Below are positions 18,219-29,100 of a stretch of 64,000 bases of DNA, piece by piece. The stretch is from Nitrincola alkalisediminis. Its GTDB lineage: Bacteria > Pseudomonadota > Gammaproteobacteria > Pseudomonadales > Balneatricaceae. The notes beneath the pieces were generated by a model, which made no database searches, was not told the origin of the DNA, and worked only from the letters and a program-made list of their open reading frames with translations. The translations under genes were made by a program, and so were the position numbers. How positions within the stretch are numbered: the stretch's first letter is position 1; every line of letters begins with the position of its first letter. The stretch spans positions 172,957 through 236,956 of the forward strand of contig NZ_VYTY01000007.1 in NCBI RefSeq assembly GCF_009821115.1. The letters run 5' to 3'.

Positions 18219-21200
18219 CTAGTTCTGTTCTGGCTCATATCCCAAGTTAGGCGACAGCCAGCGTTCAGCTTCATCCATCGTCCAGGCTTTGCGTTTGGCA
18301 TAGCTTTCAACCTGATCTTCGCTGATTTTGGCGACACCAAAGTATTGCGATTCTGGATGGCTGAAGTACCAGCCGCTGACGGCTGCGGTGGGCAGCATGG
18401 CAAAGCTATCGGTCAGGGTGATGCCTGTTGTTGATTCCACATCCAGCAGTTGCCAGAGTAGGCCTTTTTCTGTGTGCTCGGGGCAGGCAGGGTAACCAGG
18501 AGCCGGACGAATGCCTTGATATTTCTCTTTTATGAGCGCTTCATTATCGAGCGCTTCGTCAGCCGCATATCCCCAAAACTCTTTGCGAACCCGTTCATGT
18601 AGATGCTCAGCGAAGGCTTCGGCTAGACGATCGGCTAACACTTTTACCATGATGCTGTTGTAGATGTCTTGTCGAGACTCGAATTCCTCAACCCATTCAT
18701 CAACACCAAACCCTGTCGAGACGGCAAAGGCACCAACCCAGTCTTCCTTTCCTGTGTTTTTGGGCGCAACAAAGTCGGCAAGACACATGTTGGCTTTGCC
18801 TTCCATTTTTTGCGTTTGTTGGCGTAAGTGATGAAGGCGCATGCGACAATGTTCGCGACTCTCATCGGTATAGAGTTCTATATCGTCATGATTGACACTA
18901 TTAGCCGGGAAGAGGCCAAGCACAGCGCGCGCTTGCAGGCGCTTGTTGTCGATGATGTCGGTTAGCATGGCTTGTGCATCTTCATAGAGTTTGCGGGCTT
19001 CTTCACCCACAATCTCATCATCGAGGATTCGTGGAAAACGCCCAGCGAGCTCCCATGACTGAAAGAAAGGCGTCCAGTCGATATAGTCACGAAGCCTGTT
19101 GAGATCGTAGTCCTCAAACACGTGGATGCCCGGTTGTATCGGTTGAGGAGGGGTGTAAGCGTCCCAATCTATTTTGTGCTGGTTTGCACGTGCGGCTTCG
19201 AGTGTCACTCGGCGTGAGTCTTTTTGACGCTCGGCATGACGTTCACGCACCGCTTGATATTCATCACGTATCTCTTTGATAAACTGATCTCTTTTCTCAG
19301 ATGATAATAGAGAAGAGGCAACGCCAACCGAGCGTGAGGCATTGGTGACATGCACAACCTGATTGTTTTTGTACCCTGGCTCAATTTTAACCGCAGTGTG
19401 CGCTTTTGAGGTTGTTGCACCGCCGATCATTAAAGGAATAGTGAAGCCTTGGCGCTGCATTTCTTTGGCGACGTGTACCATCTCATCCAAAGAGGGTGTG
19501 ATTAAGCCGGATAAGCCAATAATGTCGGCATTGTGCTCTTTGGCTGTTTTCAAAATGGTTTCACATGAGACCATAACACCCAGATCAATGACCTCAAAGT
19601 TGTTGCATTGCAAGACAACACCCACAATATTCTTACCAATATCGTGAACATCGCCTTTAACGGTGGCCATCACCACTTTGCCTGCCGAGGTGCTGGCATT
19701 ATCGGCCTTGGCTGCTTCAATAAAAGGCATGAGATAAGCGACGGCTTTCTTCATCACTCGAGCCGATTTTACTACCTGAGGTAAGAACATCTTGCCCGCA
19801 CCGAAAAGGTCACCGACCACGCCCATGCCATCCATCAACGGCCCTTCAATCACTTGAATGGGTCGCTCAAACAATTGTCGGCACTCTTCAACGTCTTCGT
19901 CAATGAAGTCAGTGACCCCTTTGACCAAGGCATGCTCTAAGCGCTTTTCAACGGAGTAGCTTCGCCATTCAGCATCTTGAACGGCTGCGACGGTGCCATC
20001 GCCACGATATTTTTCAGCCAGTTCCAGCATGCGCTCTGTTGCGTCGTCGCGCCGATTAAGAACGATGTCCTCAACATGCTCTCTTAATTCGTTGGGAAGG
20101 TCGTCGTAGATTGCGAGTTGGCCAGCATTGACGATGCCCATATCCATGCCTTGCTTGATGGCATGGTAAAGAAAGACACAGTGAATGGCTTCACGTACTT
20201 TGTCATTGCCACGGAAGGAGAAGGACACGTTAGAGACCCCCCCCGAAATTTGTGCATAGGGGAGGTTCTTTTTGATCCAGCCCGTGGCTTCGATGAAGTC
20301 AACGGCATAGTTGTTGTGCTCTTCAATCCCTGTGGCGATTGCAAAGATATTGGGGTCAAAAATGATGTCTTCCGGTGGGAAGCCAACCTTTTCGGTCAAT
20401 ACCTTGTAGGAGCGTTCACAGATCTCAATTTTACGCGCGTAGGTGTCCGCTTGGCCTGTTTCATCAAAGGCCATTACCACGACGGCGGCACCGTAACGTC
20501 GAATTTTTTTCGCTTGCTCAATAAAGTTCTCTTCACCTTCTTTAAGGCTGATTGAGTTAACGATGCCTTTGCCCTGAATGCGCTTGAGCCCTTGCTCCAA
20601 TATTTCCCATTTGGACGAATCCAGCATGATCGGCACGCGGGAAATGTCCGGCTCAGAGGCAATCAGATTCAAGAAGCGGATCATCGCTGCTTCCGCATCG
20701 AGCATCCCTTCGTCCATGTTGATGTCGATGATTTGAGCGCCGGCTTCAACTTGTTGGCGCGCAACTTCTAAAGCGGTTTCATAGTCACCTTCTTTGACCA
20801 AGCGACGAAAGCGAGCAGACCCAGTGACGTTGGTGCGTTCACCTACGTTGACAAAGAGGGTTTCAGCGCCAAGATTGAGCGGCTCTAGGCCTGCAAGACG
20901 ACATTCAACGGTGATGTCTGGCAACTGGCGAGGAGGGTGGGCTTCGATTGCCTCACGTATCACACGAATATGGTCCGGAGTGGTGCCGCAGCATCCGCCC
21001 ACAATGTTCACAAAACCCGACTCAGCCCATTCTTTGATTTCGACGGCCATTTGCTCTGGGGTTTCATCATACTCGCCAAAGGCGTTTGGAAGACCCGCGT
21101 TCGGGTGAACCGAGACATAGGTCTCAGAGATGCGAGACAGCTCTTCAACGTATTGGCGTAACTCCTTCGGGCCGAGTGCGCAGTTCAGACCGACACTGAT

Positions 21201-21926
21201 GGGGCGAGCGTGGCGAACCGAGTTCCAGAAGGCTTCTGTGGTTTGACCTGAAAGGGTACGCCCAGATGCATCAGTAATGGTGCCTGAAATCATAACGGGC
21301 AAACGAAGGTGATGGGTATCGAAGTAATCTTCAACGGCATAGATAGCCGCTTTGGCATTCAGGGTATCGAAAATGGTTTCAATTAACAGGATGTCGGATC
21401 CGCCTTTGATGAGGGCATCGATGGATTCGGTATAGGCTTCGACCAGTTCATCAAAAGATACATTTCGATAGCCAGGGTCATTCACATCAGGCGAAATGGA
21501 GGCTGTACGGTTAGTTGGGCCAAGAACGCCCGCAACGTATCTCGGTCTATCGGGTGTTTGTTGTGTGACAGCATCGCAGGCCTCACGTGCCAGACGCGCG
21601 GCCGCAAAATTGATTTCACGACTGAGCGATTCCATCTCGTAGTCTGCCATGGCAATCACAGTGGCATTAAATGTATTGGTTTCGATAATGTCTGCACCCG
21701 CCAGCAGATAGTCGGTATGAATTCGACGAATTAAATCCGGCTGAGACAGAACCAATAAGTCATTGTTTCCTTTGACGTCGACATGCCAATCTTTAAAGCG
21801 CTCTCCCCGATAGTCCTCTTCTTGCAGTTTTTCATTCTGGATCATTGTCCCCATGCCGCCATCAAGAATCATGATGCGCTGATTCAGGGTGTGTTCTAGA
21901 GAGGTAAATACTGCTGATTTGCTCAC
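18219..21926 (-). CDS. metH: Cobalamin-dependent methionine synthase
   Basis: 1235 residues, the full four-module enzyme. The homocysteine domain (about 1-330) has [11 protein letters not shown] and the zinc cysteines in GLNCALGP and VGGCCGTTP. The folate domain (about 345-620) starts [12 protein letters not shown]. The B12 domain (about 650-890) has the DVHDIGKNI motif with the cobalt-ligand histidine near residue 760. The SAM-binding reactivation domain fills the rest and includes [15 protein letters not shown]. It methylates homocysteine to methionine with methyl-tetrahydrofolate. The start codon is GTG, with a weak AAAGG upstream. No cobalamin or SAM riboswitch was recognised in the leader. 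Confidence 0.98.
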   Translation of the reverse strand: MSKSAVFTSLEHTLNQRIMILDGGMGTMIQNEKLQEEDYRGERFKDWHVDVKGNNDLLVLSQPDLIRRIHTDYLLAGADIIETNTFNATVIAMADYEMESLSREINFAAARLAREACDAVTQQTPDRPRYVAGVLGPTNRTASISPDVNDPGYRNVSFDELVEAYTESIDALIKGGSDILLIETIFDTLNAKAAIYAVEDYFDTHHLRLPVMISGTITDASGRTLSGQTTEAFWNSVRHARPISVGLNCALGPKELRQYVEELSRISETYVSVHPNAGLPNAFGEYDETPEQMAVEIKEWAESGFVNIVGGCCGTTPDHIRVIREAIEAHPPRQLPDITVECRLAGLEPLNLGAETLFVNVGERTNVTGSARFRRLVKEGDYETALEVARQQVEAGAQIIDINMDEGMLDAEAAMIRFLNLIASEPDISRVPIMLDSSKWEILEQGLKRIQGKGIVNSISLKEGEENFIEQAKKIRRYGAAVVVMAFDETGQADTYARKIEICERSYKVLTEKVGFPPEDIIFDPNIFAIATGIEEHNNYAVDFIEATGWIKKNLPYAQISGGVSNVSFSFRGNDKVREAIHCVFLYHAIKQGMDMGIVNAGQLAIYDDLPNELREHVEDIVLNRRDDATERMLELAEKYRGDGTVAAVQDAEWRSYSVEKRLEHALVKGVTDFIDEDVEECRQLFERPIQVIEGPLMDGMGVVGDLFGAGKMFLPQVVKSARVMKKAVAYLMPFIEAAKADNASTSAGKVVMATVKGDVHDIGKNIVGVVLQCNNFEVIDLGVMVSCETILKTAKEHNADIIGLSGLITPSLDEMVHVAKEMQRQGFTIPLMIGGATTSKAHTAVKIEPGYKNNQVVHVTNASRSVGVASSLLSSEKRDQFIKEIRDEYQAVRERHAERQKDSRRVTLEAARANQHKIDWDAYTPPQPIQPGIHVFEDYDLNRLRDYIDWTPFFQSWELAGRFPRILDDEIVGEEARKLYEDAQAMLTDIIDNKRLQARAVLGLFPANSVNHDDIELYTDESREHCRMRLHHLRQQTQKMEGKANMCLADFVAPKNTGKEDWVGAFAVSTGFGVDEWVEEFESRQDIYNSIMVKVLADRLAEAFAEHLHERVRKEFWGYAADEALDNEALIKEKYQGIRPAPGYPACPEHTEKGLLWQLLDVESTTGITLTDSFAMLPTAAVSGWYFSHPESQYFGVAKISEDQVESYAKRKAWTMDEAERWLSPNLGYEPEQN

Positions 21927-21965
21927 GTTTGCTATGCCTTTGAAGATTAACCTTTACTTAGCCGC

Positions 21966-21971
21966 ATTATA
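21966..21971 (-). promoter_or_regulatory. -10 element of the metH promoter
   Basis: On the minus strand the sequence is a perfect TATAAT, 39 bases upstream of the metH GTG. A matching -35 at the normal distance is poor, so an activator may be needed. Confidence 0.45.
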
Positions 21972-22202
21972 CCTCAGACAGTAGGGTGATTTGTTGAACC
22001 TGATTCATGTTGTCTTGAAAAAAACTGATCTTAAAGCCTTGGTAGAGATGAGCGGGGTTAGGATGTCGATCCTATAAGGATAATGATTGTCGACACATTG
22101 AAAAATACAGACTGAAATTAAATTAGTATTGTCTTTTTAATTAAGTGTATGAATATTCTAGTATTAATTGAATTTGTGACGTTTTACTAGCCTTTTGTCT
22201 TA

Positions 22203-22232
22203 GTTAAAGTATGGATAAGTTTGGTTAAAGTA
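22203..22232. repeat. Direct repeat GTTAAAGTA, two copies 21 bases apart
   Basis: GTTAAAGTA occurs at 22203-22211 and 22224-22232. The 21-base period is two helical turns, so both copies face the same side of the DNA. Lying about 85-115 bases before prpE, they may bind a regulator of that gene. No known factor is assigned. Confidence 0.35.
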
Positions 22233-22315
22233 GCGCTTCTAGCAGGGCTAACTGTCTACAATTATAAAAAAGCCCTAATTACGAGTTATACAAACCAATA
22301 AAAAGGGCCCGCTTT

Positions 22316-24211
22316 ATGTCCTATCATGCTGAATACACAAAGTCTGTTGAACAACCGGAAACGTTTTGGGCGGAAAAAGCTGCCGATTTACCTTGGTACA
22401 AGCAGCCTGAGCAGATTCTGTCTAAAGATGAAAACGGAATGCTCCGATGGTTCGCAGATGGCGAAATGAACACGGCTTACATGGCCTTGGATTATCATGT
22501 TGAACAAGGGCGGGGCGATCAAACCGCTGTTATTTTTGACTCCCCGGTGACCGACACCAAGCAAATGTTCACCTACACGCAAATGCGCGATCAGGTCGCA
22601 CTGTTTGCGGGTGTTCTAAAGGCTCAAGGGGTGTCGAAAGGTGACCGTGTCGTTATTTATATGCCCATGATTCCAGAAGCCCTAGTGGCCATGTTAGCCG
22701 TTGCACGCTTAGGTGCGGTTCATTCAGTGGTATTTGGCGGATTTGCACCGCATGAGCTGGCGGTTCGCATCGAAGATGCGGAGCCAAAAGTGGTGGTGTC
22801 AGCTTCGTGCGGTGTTGAGGTTAAAAAAGTCATTGAGTACAAGCCGATGCTTGATGAGGCTCTGCGCCTTTCTGCACACAAGCCCGCTTGCTGTATTGTT
22901 TTGCAGCGCCCACAAGCGCTGGCAGCGTTGTTGCCTGAGCAAGATATCGATTGGCAAGAGGCTATGGCAAACGCTGAGCCTGCTGATTGCGTGCCCGTTA
23001 AAGGGACCGATCCCTTATACGTGCTCTATACCTCGGGCACCACTGGCAAGCCAAAAGGCGTGCAAAGGGACAATGGCGGGCATGCTGTTGCGCTGAAGTA
23101 TTCAATGAAAGCGGTGTACGACATGAATCCGGGTGAGGTCTTCTGGGCCGCATCTGATGTCGGCTGGGTTGTGGGTCATTCGTATATTGTATATGCGCCT
23201 TTATTGGCTGGCTGCACGACGCTCGTGTATGAAGGTAAACCGGTTCGCACACCGGATGCGGGTGCCTTTTGGCGTGTGTGTGCCGAATACAAGGTAAAAG
23301 CCTTGTTTGCGGCGCCGACAGCATTCCGCGCCATCAAAAAAGAAGATCCCGAAGCCTTGCTCTTCAAGTCGTATGACACATCCGCATTGAAAACCATTTT
23401 CATGGCAGGCGAGCGTTTAGATCCGCCGACCTATGATTGGACAGTGGAAAAAACAGGCAAGCCAGTTGTCGATCACTGGTGGCAAACCGAAACAGGTTGG
23501 GCCATTTGCGGCAACCTGATGGGCATTGAACCCAAGCCCACTAAGCCAGGCTCTTCGACCTTACCGATTCCTGGTTATAACATCCAAATTCTAGATACCG
23601 AGGGAAATGAGTTGCCACGAGGGCAGCAGGGTTCAATCGCCATCAAGCTGCCATTGCCACCGAGCTGTCTGGCAACTGTCTGGGGTGACTTTGAGCGCTT
23701 CAGAACTGGGTACCTTGCTGAAGCGCCGGGGTACTATACAACGGGTGACGGTGGCTACATGGATGAAGAGGGCTATGTCTTCATCATGGGACGCACAGAT
23801 GATGTGATCAATGTTGCGGGTCATCGCTTATCCACGGGTGAAATGGAAGAGATTGTTGCGGCACACCCTGCGGTTGCAGAATGCGCTGTCATCGGCATTA
23901 ATGATCCTCTTAAAGGGCAGGCGCCAATCGGACTGGTCTTGTTGAAAGATGGCATCGAAGTGGATGAAGCCACATTAGAGAAAGAGCTGATAGCAATGGT
24001 CCGTAAAGAGATTGGACCGATTGCATGCTTTAACCGTGCGCTTGTTGTTCAGCGCTTACCTAAAACGCGCTCCGGTAAAATACTGCGTAAATTGTTGCGC
24101 AATATTGCCGATGGAAAAGAATACTCCATTCCATCAACGATTGACGATCCAACAAGCTTGTCCGAAATAGAAGGCATCATGATGGAGCATGGTATGCTTA
24201 ATAAAGCATAA
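22316..24211 (+). CDS. prpE: Propionyl-CoA synthetase (propionate--CoA ligase)
   Basis: 631 residues of the acyl-adenylate family. The AMP-binding signature is seen as YTSGTTGKPKGVQRDNGG around residue 241. The later core motifs are TTGDGGYMDEEGYVFIMGR and DDVINVAGHRLSTGEMEE. The catalytic lysine lies near the C-terminus in KTRSGKILRKLLRN. The segment LPLPPSCLATVWGD and the RDNGGH wording favour PrpE over acetyl-CoA synthetase. It activates propionate for the methylcitrate cycle; no prpBCD genes are in the window. A terminator hairpin follows at 24231, so it is likely monocistronic. Confidence 0.9.
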   Translation: MSYHAEYTKSVEQPETFWAEKAADLPWYKQPEQILSKDENGMLRWFADGEMNTAYMALDYHVEQGRGDQTAVIFDSPVTDTKQMFTYTQMRDQVALFAGVLKAQGVSKGDRVVIYMPMIPEALVAMLAVARLGAVHSVVFGGFAPHELAVRIEDAEPKVVVSASCGVEVKKVIEYKPMLDEALRLSAHKPACCIVLQRPQALAALLPEQDIDWQEAMANAEPADCVPVKGTDPLYVLYTSGTTGKPKGVQRDNGGHAVALKYSMKAVYDMNPGEVFWAASDVGWVVGHSYIVYAPLLAGCTTLVYEGKPVRTPDAGAFWRVCAEYKVKALFAAPTAFRAIKKEDPEALLFKSYDTSALKTIFMAGERLDPPTYDWTVEKTGKPVVDHWWQTETGWAICGNLMGIEPKPTKPGSSTLPIPGYNIQILDTEGNELPRGQQGSIAIKLPLPPSCLATVWGDFERFRTGYLAEAPGYYTTGDGGYMDEEGYVFIMGRTDDVINVAGHRLSTGEMEEIVAAHPAVAECAVIGINDPLKGQAPIGLVLLKDGIEVDEATLEKELIAMVRKEIGPIACFNRALVVQRLPKTRSGKILRKLLRNIADGKEYSIPSTIDDPTSLSEIEGIMMEHGMLNKA

Positions 24212-24230
24212 TCATCAGCTTATCTTCCAA

Positions 24231-24257
24231 AATAAAGGCAGTTTTACTGCCTTTATT
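24231..24257 (+). terminator. Terminator after prpE
   Basis: A perfect 11-bp stem, AATAAAGGCAG (24231-24241) and CTGCCTTTATT (24247-24257), with a TTTTA loop. The T-rich descending arm and the preceding A run let it act as an intrinsic terminator, possibly in both directions. It lies 20 bases after the prpE stop. Confidence 0.75.
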
Positions 24258-24347
24258 GCTATGGAGTTATGGAAAACTTTAGCTAAACTATGCGATGCTA
24301 TAGTATTGATATTCATTTAAGCTAAGACCATTTGCATTTCTGTAGCA

Positions 24348-24362
24348 GGGAGGTTCACTATT
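24348..24362 (+). promoter_or_regulatory. Ribosome site and rare ATT start of tamA
   Basis: GGGAGG (24348-24353), a 6-base gap, then ATT at 24360-24362. No ATG, GTG or TTG in this frame lies between the site and the first ATG at 24426, which would cut off most of the signal peptide. The ribosome site therefore points to ATT initiation, known from infC. Confidence 0.6.
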
Positions 24363-26102
24363 CTAGTTCTTAATAGGCTTCGAAAGCTGCAGCCCATCGC
24401 CATCGCCGCACTCATTTCCAGCTCAATGTGTCTATCGGCGTCAGAACTGACGTTAAGAGTTGAAGGTGTCCCTGATAATATTGCTGATAATGTCCGTGGT
24501 TTTTTGAGTATTCAATCACTTGAAAACCAAGAAGTCACCAGCGTCAGTCGTTTGATGTATTTGCATAGGCGCGCAGAGGATGAAATACGCCAAGCATTAG
24601 AACCCTTTGGCTATTACAATCCTGAACTTGATCTCGCCTTACAAAGTCAGGAGGGGGGTTGGCGAGCGGTGTATCAAATTACGCCAGGCCCCCAAACGCA
24701 AATTAGCCGTGTGACCGTGCAAATTCTAGGTGAAGGCGAGCAAGACCCTGAGTTTATCGCACTATTGGCATCCAATCCGCTCAAAATGGGTGAGGCTTTA
24801 TATCACCCCACGTATGAAAGCTTTAAAAGTCAAATTCAATCATTGGCAGCGGAAAGAGGCTATTATCTAGGTCGCTTCACAGAACAACGCATACGGGTCG
24901 ATCGTGAACGTAATCGAGCTGAAATTACCTTAACCTTTAACACAGGGCAGCGCACGCGTATTAGTGAGTTGCGTTTTTCCGAGAATCCCATCAAAGAGCG
25001 CTTGCTAAGACGCTACCCGAGGTTTGAGGAAGGCGATTACCTAGAAGTGGTGAAATTGATTGACCTGCAAGGCGCTTTGATTGACAGCGATTACTTTGCA
25101 GATGTTGAAGTGCGTCCTGTTATGGAGGAGTTTACCGAAGGCTCCGTTCCTGTCGAAGTGAATCTAACCCCACGCCCTCGCTCTCTGTATCAGGCAGGTT
25201 TTGGCTTTGGGACCGATACGGGTGCACGTATGCAGCTTGGTTTAAATCGTCGCTATGTGAATTCATCAGGGCACAAGATTGATGCGCGCATGCGCTTGTC
25301 TGAAATTCGCAACGACATAACCGCTGGCTATATTATCCCTGGGCGCAATCCGCGTTTTGACCAGTTTGGTCTGCGGACGGGTTTTTACGATGAAAATTCT
25401 AAGACTATCGATTCCAGTCGATTCAGTTTTGGTGGTTTTTGGCAAAAACAAATCGATGAGTGGGAAGGTGTTTTATCCTTAGATTTGGAGCAAGAGCGCT
25501 TTAGTTTTGATCAAGACACCACACAAACGCGATTATTAATTCCCCGTCTGCAAATGACAAAAACCGTTTCAGATAACCGCTTCAACACTCAGAAAGGATA
25601 TCGAATTTCGTTCGGTGTTGCGGCTGCATCTGAGGCACTGTTATCCGATGTTAGTCTGCTGCAGTTAAATGCCAGTGGAAAGCGAGTGGATTCGTTGGGT
25701 GAGCGCTGGCGGCTTTTATCAAGAGTCGAGGTGGGGACAACCTATACAGATGACTTTGATCGTGTTCCTGCCACTCTGCGTTTTTATGCAGGTGGCGACA
25801 ATAGTATTCGAGGTTACGATTATCAGACGCTGGGGCCTAAAAGCCGTTCAGGGCAGGTGATCGGTGGTCAGCATTTGATTGCTGGAAGTCTGGAGGTCGA
25901 TTATGAGTTTATTCCGAACTGGCGTCTTGCTGGATTTGTCGATGCAGGGAATGCATTTGATAATTTTAACGAGAAGATAAAAACATCGGCTGGTTTTGGT
26001 GTGCGATGGCAGTCACCTGTCGGCCCTGTGAGGCTAGACTTGGCTACGCCCATACAAGATTCGGGTGTTCGAATTCATTTTACGTTGGGACCTGATTTGT
26101 GA
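24360..26102 (+). CDS. tamA: Translocation and assembly module outer-membrane protein TamA
   Basis: A BamA/Omp85-family protein of about 580 residues when begun at the ATT at 24360. That start gives a proper signal peptide: basic NRLRK, core IAIAALISSSMCL, cleavage near LSAS/E (residue 27). The first ATG (24426) leaves almost none of it. The mature part has the TamA POTRA domains (residues ~30-270), starting ELTLRVEGVPDNIADNVRGF. A 16-strand barrel follows, with FYAGGDNSIRGYDYQTLGP as the lid-lock type loop and LDLATPIQDSGVRIHFTLGPDL as the closing strand. With TamB it inserts some outer-membrane proteins and may move phospholipids. The stop overlaps the tamB start. Confidence 0.92.
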   Translation: MLVLNRLRKLQPIAIAALISSSMCLSASELTLRVEGVPDNIADNVRGFLSIQSLENQEVTSVSRLMYLHRRAEDEIRQALEPFGYYNPELDLALQSQEGGWRAVYQITPGPQTQISRVTVQILGEGEQDPEFIALLASNPLKMGEALYHPTYESFKSQIQSLAAERGYYLGRFTEQRIRVDRERNRAEITLTFNTGQRTRISELRFSENPIKERLLRRYPRFEEGDYLEVVKLIDLQGALIDSDYFADVEVRPVMEEFTEGSVPVEVNLTPRPRSLYQAGFGFGTDTGARMQLGLNRRYVNSSGHKIDARMRLSEIRNDITAGYIIPGRNPRFDQFGLRTGFYDENSKTIDSSRFSFGGFWQKQIDEWEGVLSLDLEQERFSFDQDTTQTRLLIPRLQMTKTVSDNRFNTQKGYRISFGVAAASEALLSDVSLLQLNASGKRVDSLGERWRLLSRVEVGTTYTDDFDRVPATLRFYAGGDNSIRGYDYQTLGPKSRSGQVIGGQHLIAGSLEVDYEFIPNWRLAGFVDAGNAFDNFNEKIKTSAGFGVRWQSPVGPVRLDLATPIQDSGVRIHFTLGPDL

Positions 26103-29100
26103 AGTTAAAGCTTTTATTAATATCGCCCTTTATTCTGATTTTATTGGTTTTTTTTAGTTTATTGGGCGTGTTTTTTTTACCCGGTGCACCGGGTTTGGCG
26201 TATAAGATAGCAAAACCCTATTTGCCGCTAGATCTGGAAATTGAATCGATTGAGGGTGCGTTTGCAGGTCCTTTACAGATTAATGGCCTCGATTTTAAAG
26301 ACAACGAAACCTTAGTGTCGGTTGGGCAAATTGCGTTGGACTGGACGCCGATGTGTTTTGCACATCAACGCTTTTGTTTAGACCGTCTACGTGTCAGCGA
26401 TATTAATATCGTCCTGCCGCTTTCAAGTGAAACGCCAGAGCCAGATGAAACGGCATTTGAGCTGCCGGAAATTCAATTGCCACTGGATATCTCTTTAAGC
26501 GAGATACAAATAGAGCGTCTGCATCTTCAATTAGGGGATCAGGTGTATCAGCTGGATCACGCTAGTTTGGTCTTGAACACGGATCAAAATAAAATAGCCT
26601 TGGAGACGCTGAGCATTGGACATCGCGAAAGCTTCATTAATGTTGAGGGCTGGGTTGATCTGTCTGAGCGTTTTTCTCACGATGTTTTTATCGATATTAA
26701 TTTCAAACCCGAAGATCTAGAGTCGCTGTTAGGGTTGGATGTATCTGAACTAGAACTCGGTTCGCTGGTGAGCCAGATCAGTCTTGATGGCGATGCGGAT
26801 GATGTGTTTGTTGGGCTATCACTGGCAACATCACATCCCGAGACAGGCCCAGCTAACATTCAATTAGAATCTAAAATTCAGCCATTTGAACAGGCGGTCA
26901 ATATCACGCGTCTGTTGACGAGCGTTGGTGATGCGCCTTCAGAGTTGTTGGTGAGCGGGTCTGTGACGGACTTTGGTGACCCTCAGTTTGATATCCGTGC
27001 AAACTGGACTGGCCTTGTTTACCCGCTTGTGAATCGCGTAGAGCCGGCCTTGATTGCATCACCTTCTGGGCTTTTGACGCTTTCTGGTAACCTAAGTGAA
27101 GTGCATATTGGATTATCCACGCGCGTTTCAGGTGCCGATATCCCTGACACAGAATTGCAGTTAAATGCTAAAGGCCACACCGAAGCGTTAGAGGCATTTA
27201 ATCTTGTGGCAAACACCTTAGGGGGGCGCGTCACTGTCGCAGGCCGCGCGGGTTGGATGCCTGTTCCTGTCTGGGATATAACCATACAAGCACACGAGTT
27301 GGATCCCGCCGTATTCGCCCCCGACTGGCCTGGGCAGTTGTCTCTGAACCTGTCTACTCAGGGGCAATTAAATGAGGATTCTCAGCCTTCTTTGGTGGCA
27401 CGTCTTGATTCTCTAAGTGGCGAAATACGAGAGCAATCTCTCTCGGGCAGCGGTTCTTTTTCACTAGAAGGGCAACGAACGCAAATTGATAATCTCGCTG
27501 TGCGCTTAGGTGCTGCTTCAGTACAGCTTGAAGGAACCGTGGATGAGCGGCTTGCCTTAACTTTTCGTTTAAATGTTCCTGATCTTTCAGCCGTTTTACC
27601 GGATGCGTCGGGGCTGTTAAGTGTGGCGGGAGATGTCCAGGGTCCCTTATTGACGCCTGCGATTAATGCCCGTATTAATGGCAACAGTTTGGCTTTCCAA
27701 GATAACCGTGTTCGTTCGATATCAGGGGATGTCTACACCGATCTGGCGGGCAATCAGGCGTCTAACATCAAACTGCTGCTTTCTGATATCAGTGCCGCAG
27801 GAGAAGCGTTTGAGCGTCTTGAGCTGCTCGCGTCTGGATACCCTAACAATCATAACGCCGAGATAAGCCTTGTGGGCGCACCTCTGGATTTGTCATTGGC
27901 GGTGTCGGGGGCTTGGCAAAATGAGCGCTGGGAGGGGTTGCTAGGGGCTTTGTCTTTGCGTCGTGAAGAGATTGGGCGTTGGAGATTAAGCAATCCAACA
28001 CCGGTTCAAGCCAGCGCGTCAGGTTTTAACCTAGGCAATGCCTGTTTGGTGCAGCAGGATGGAGAGGCACGTTTGTGCTTAGAGGCACAGCAAGCCAGCG
28101 GCGTGACTCGTGCGAACTTAGCCTTGTCCGATCTGTCTTTGTCTCTTTTAGATCCTTGGTTAGCGGGGGCATCAATTGAGTCGTCGTTGAATCTCACAGC
28201 GGATTATCGCCAGCAGGGCAGTCAAGCACCGCAAGCCAACGTGACCTTGAGCACGACAGCCGGTCGTGTGGATACGCAAGGCGAACAGCCTGATCTTTCA
28301 CTTGACCCCATTCTTCTCACCGCGCAATTGATGAATGATCGTTTGACAGCACGTTTGGAAAGCGATTTTTCAGCCATGGATGGCCGTATTCTTGCGGATG
28401 TGAACATAGGGCAATTGTCGTCGCAGCAAACATTAGAAGGTAGTCTGAACATTAATATGAGCGATTTGAGCATCGTCTCTGTTTTTGTTCCGGATGTGCA
28501 GAACCTATTGGGACAGTTGATTGCCAACTTCACTTTAGGTGGAACGCTGAGTGTGCCTCTTGTGAGCGGTCAGTTTGAGTATGTAAATGGTTCGGCTGAA
28601 CTGCCAGCACTGGGTATACACCTAAGTCCACTGAGTGTAAAACTGGTTTCAGAGGGCGATCAATCAGAGCAATTGAGCCTTACTGGCTTGATTGGATCTG
28701 GAAGCGGGCAGATCAATCTGGCAGGGCAGTATAATTTGCAACGTCAGACGGGCAATTTAACGCTGAAAGGCGATGGTTTCCAAGCAATTGATACTGAGGT
28801 GAGTGTTCGAATTTCACCTGATTTAAACGTCAGAATTGATGAGGAAGCCATTCGCTTAGGCGGCAGTGTCACGATTCCTTACGCTCGAATCAGCCCACCG
28901 AAGCAGCAGATGCAAAGCGTTGTCCGCGCGTCTGAGGATGTGGTGTTTACAGTGGATGAGGATGAAGGCTTAACTCAGCGTAACTTACCACTGTTGACTG
29001 ACTTGTCAGTGATACTCGGTGATTCGGTTGAAGTGGATGCCTTCGGCTTTAAAGGGCGCTTGCTTGGCCGTTTACGAATCACAGATGATGCACAAACCAC

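Larger units (their letters stand above)
21927..22315. other. 389-base divergent intergenic region between metH and prpE
   Basis: It holds the metH -10 (21966-21971), an AT-rich centre, and near prpE a 9-base direct repeat (22203-22211 and 22224-22232). Next to the prpE ATG, an AAGGG run at about 22302-22307 can serve as ribosome site; GCCCT at 22272-22276 could pair with it. No ORF or known RNA was recognised. Confidence 0.5.

Noticed and set aside
21927..22315. Cobalamin or SAM riboswitch before metH
   Set aside because: The leader is only ~80 bases from the -10 and shows no B12-box or SAM-type stems.
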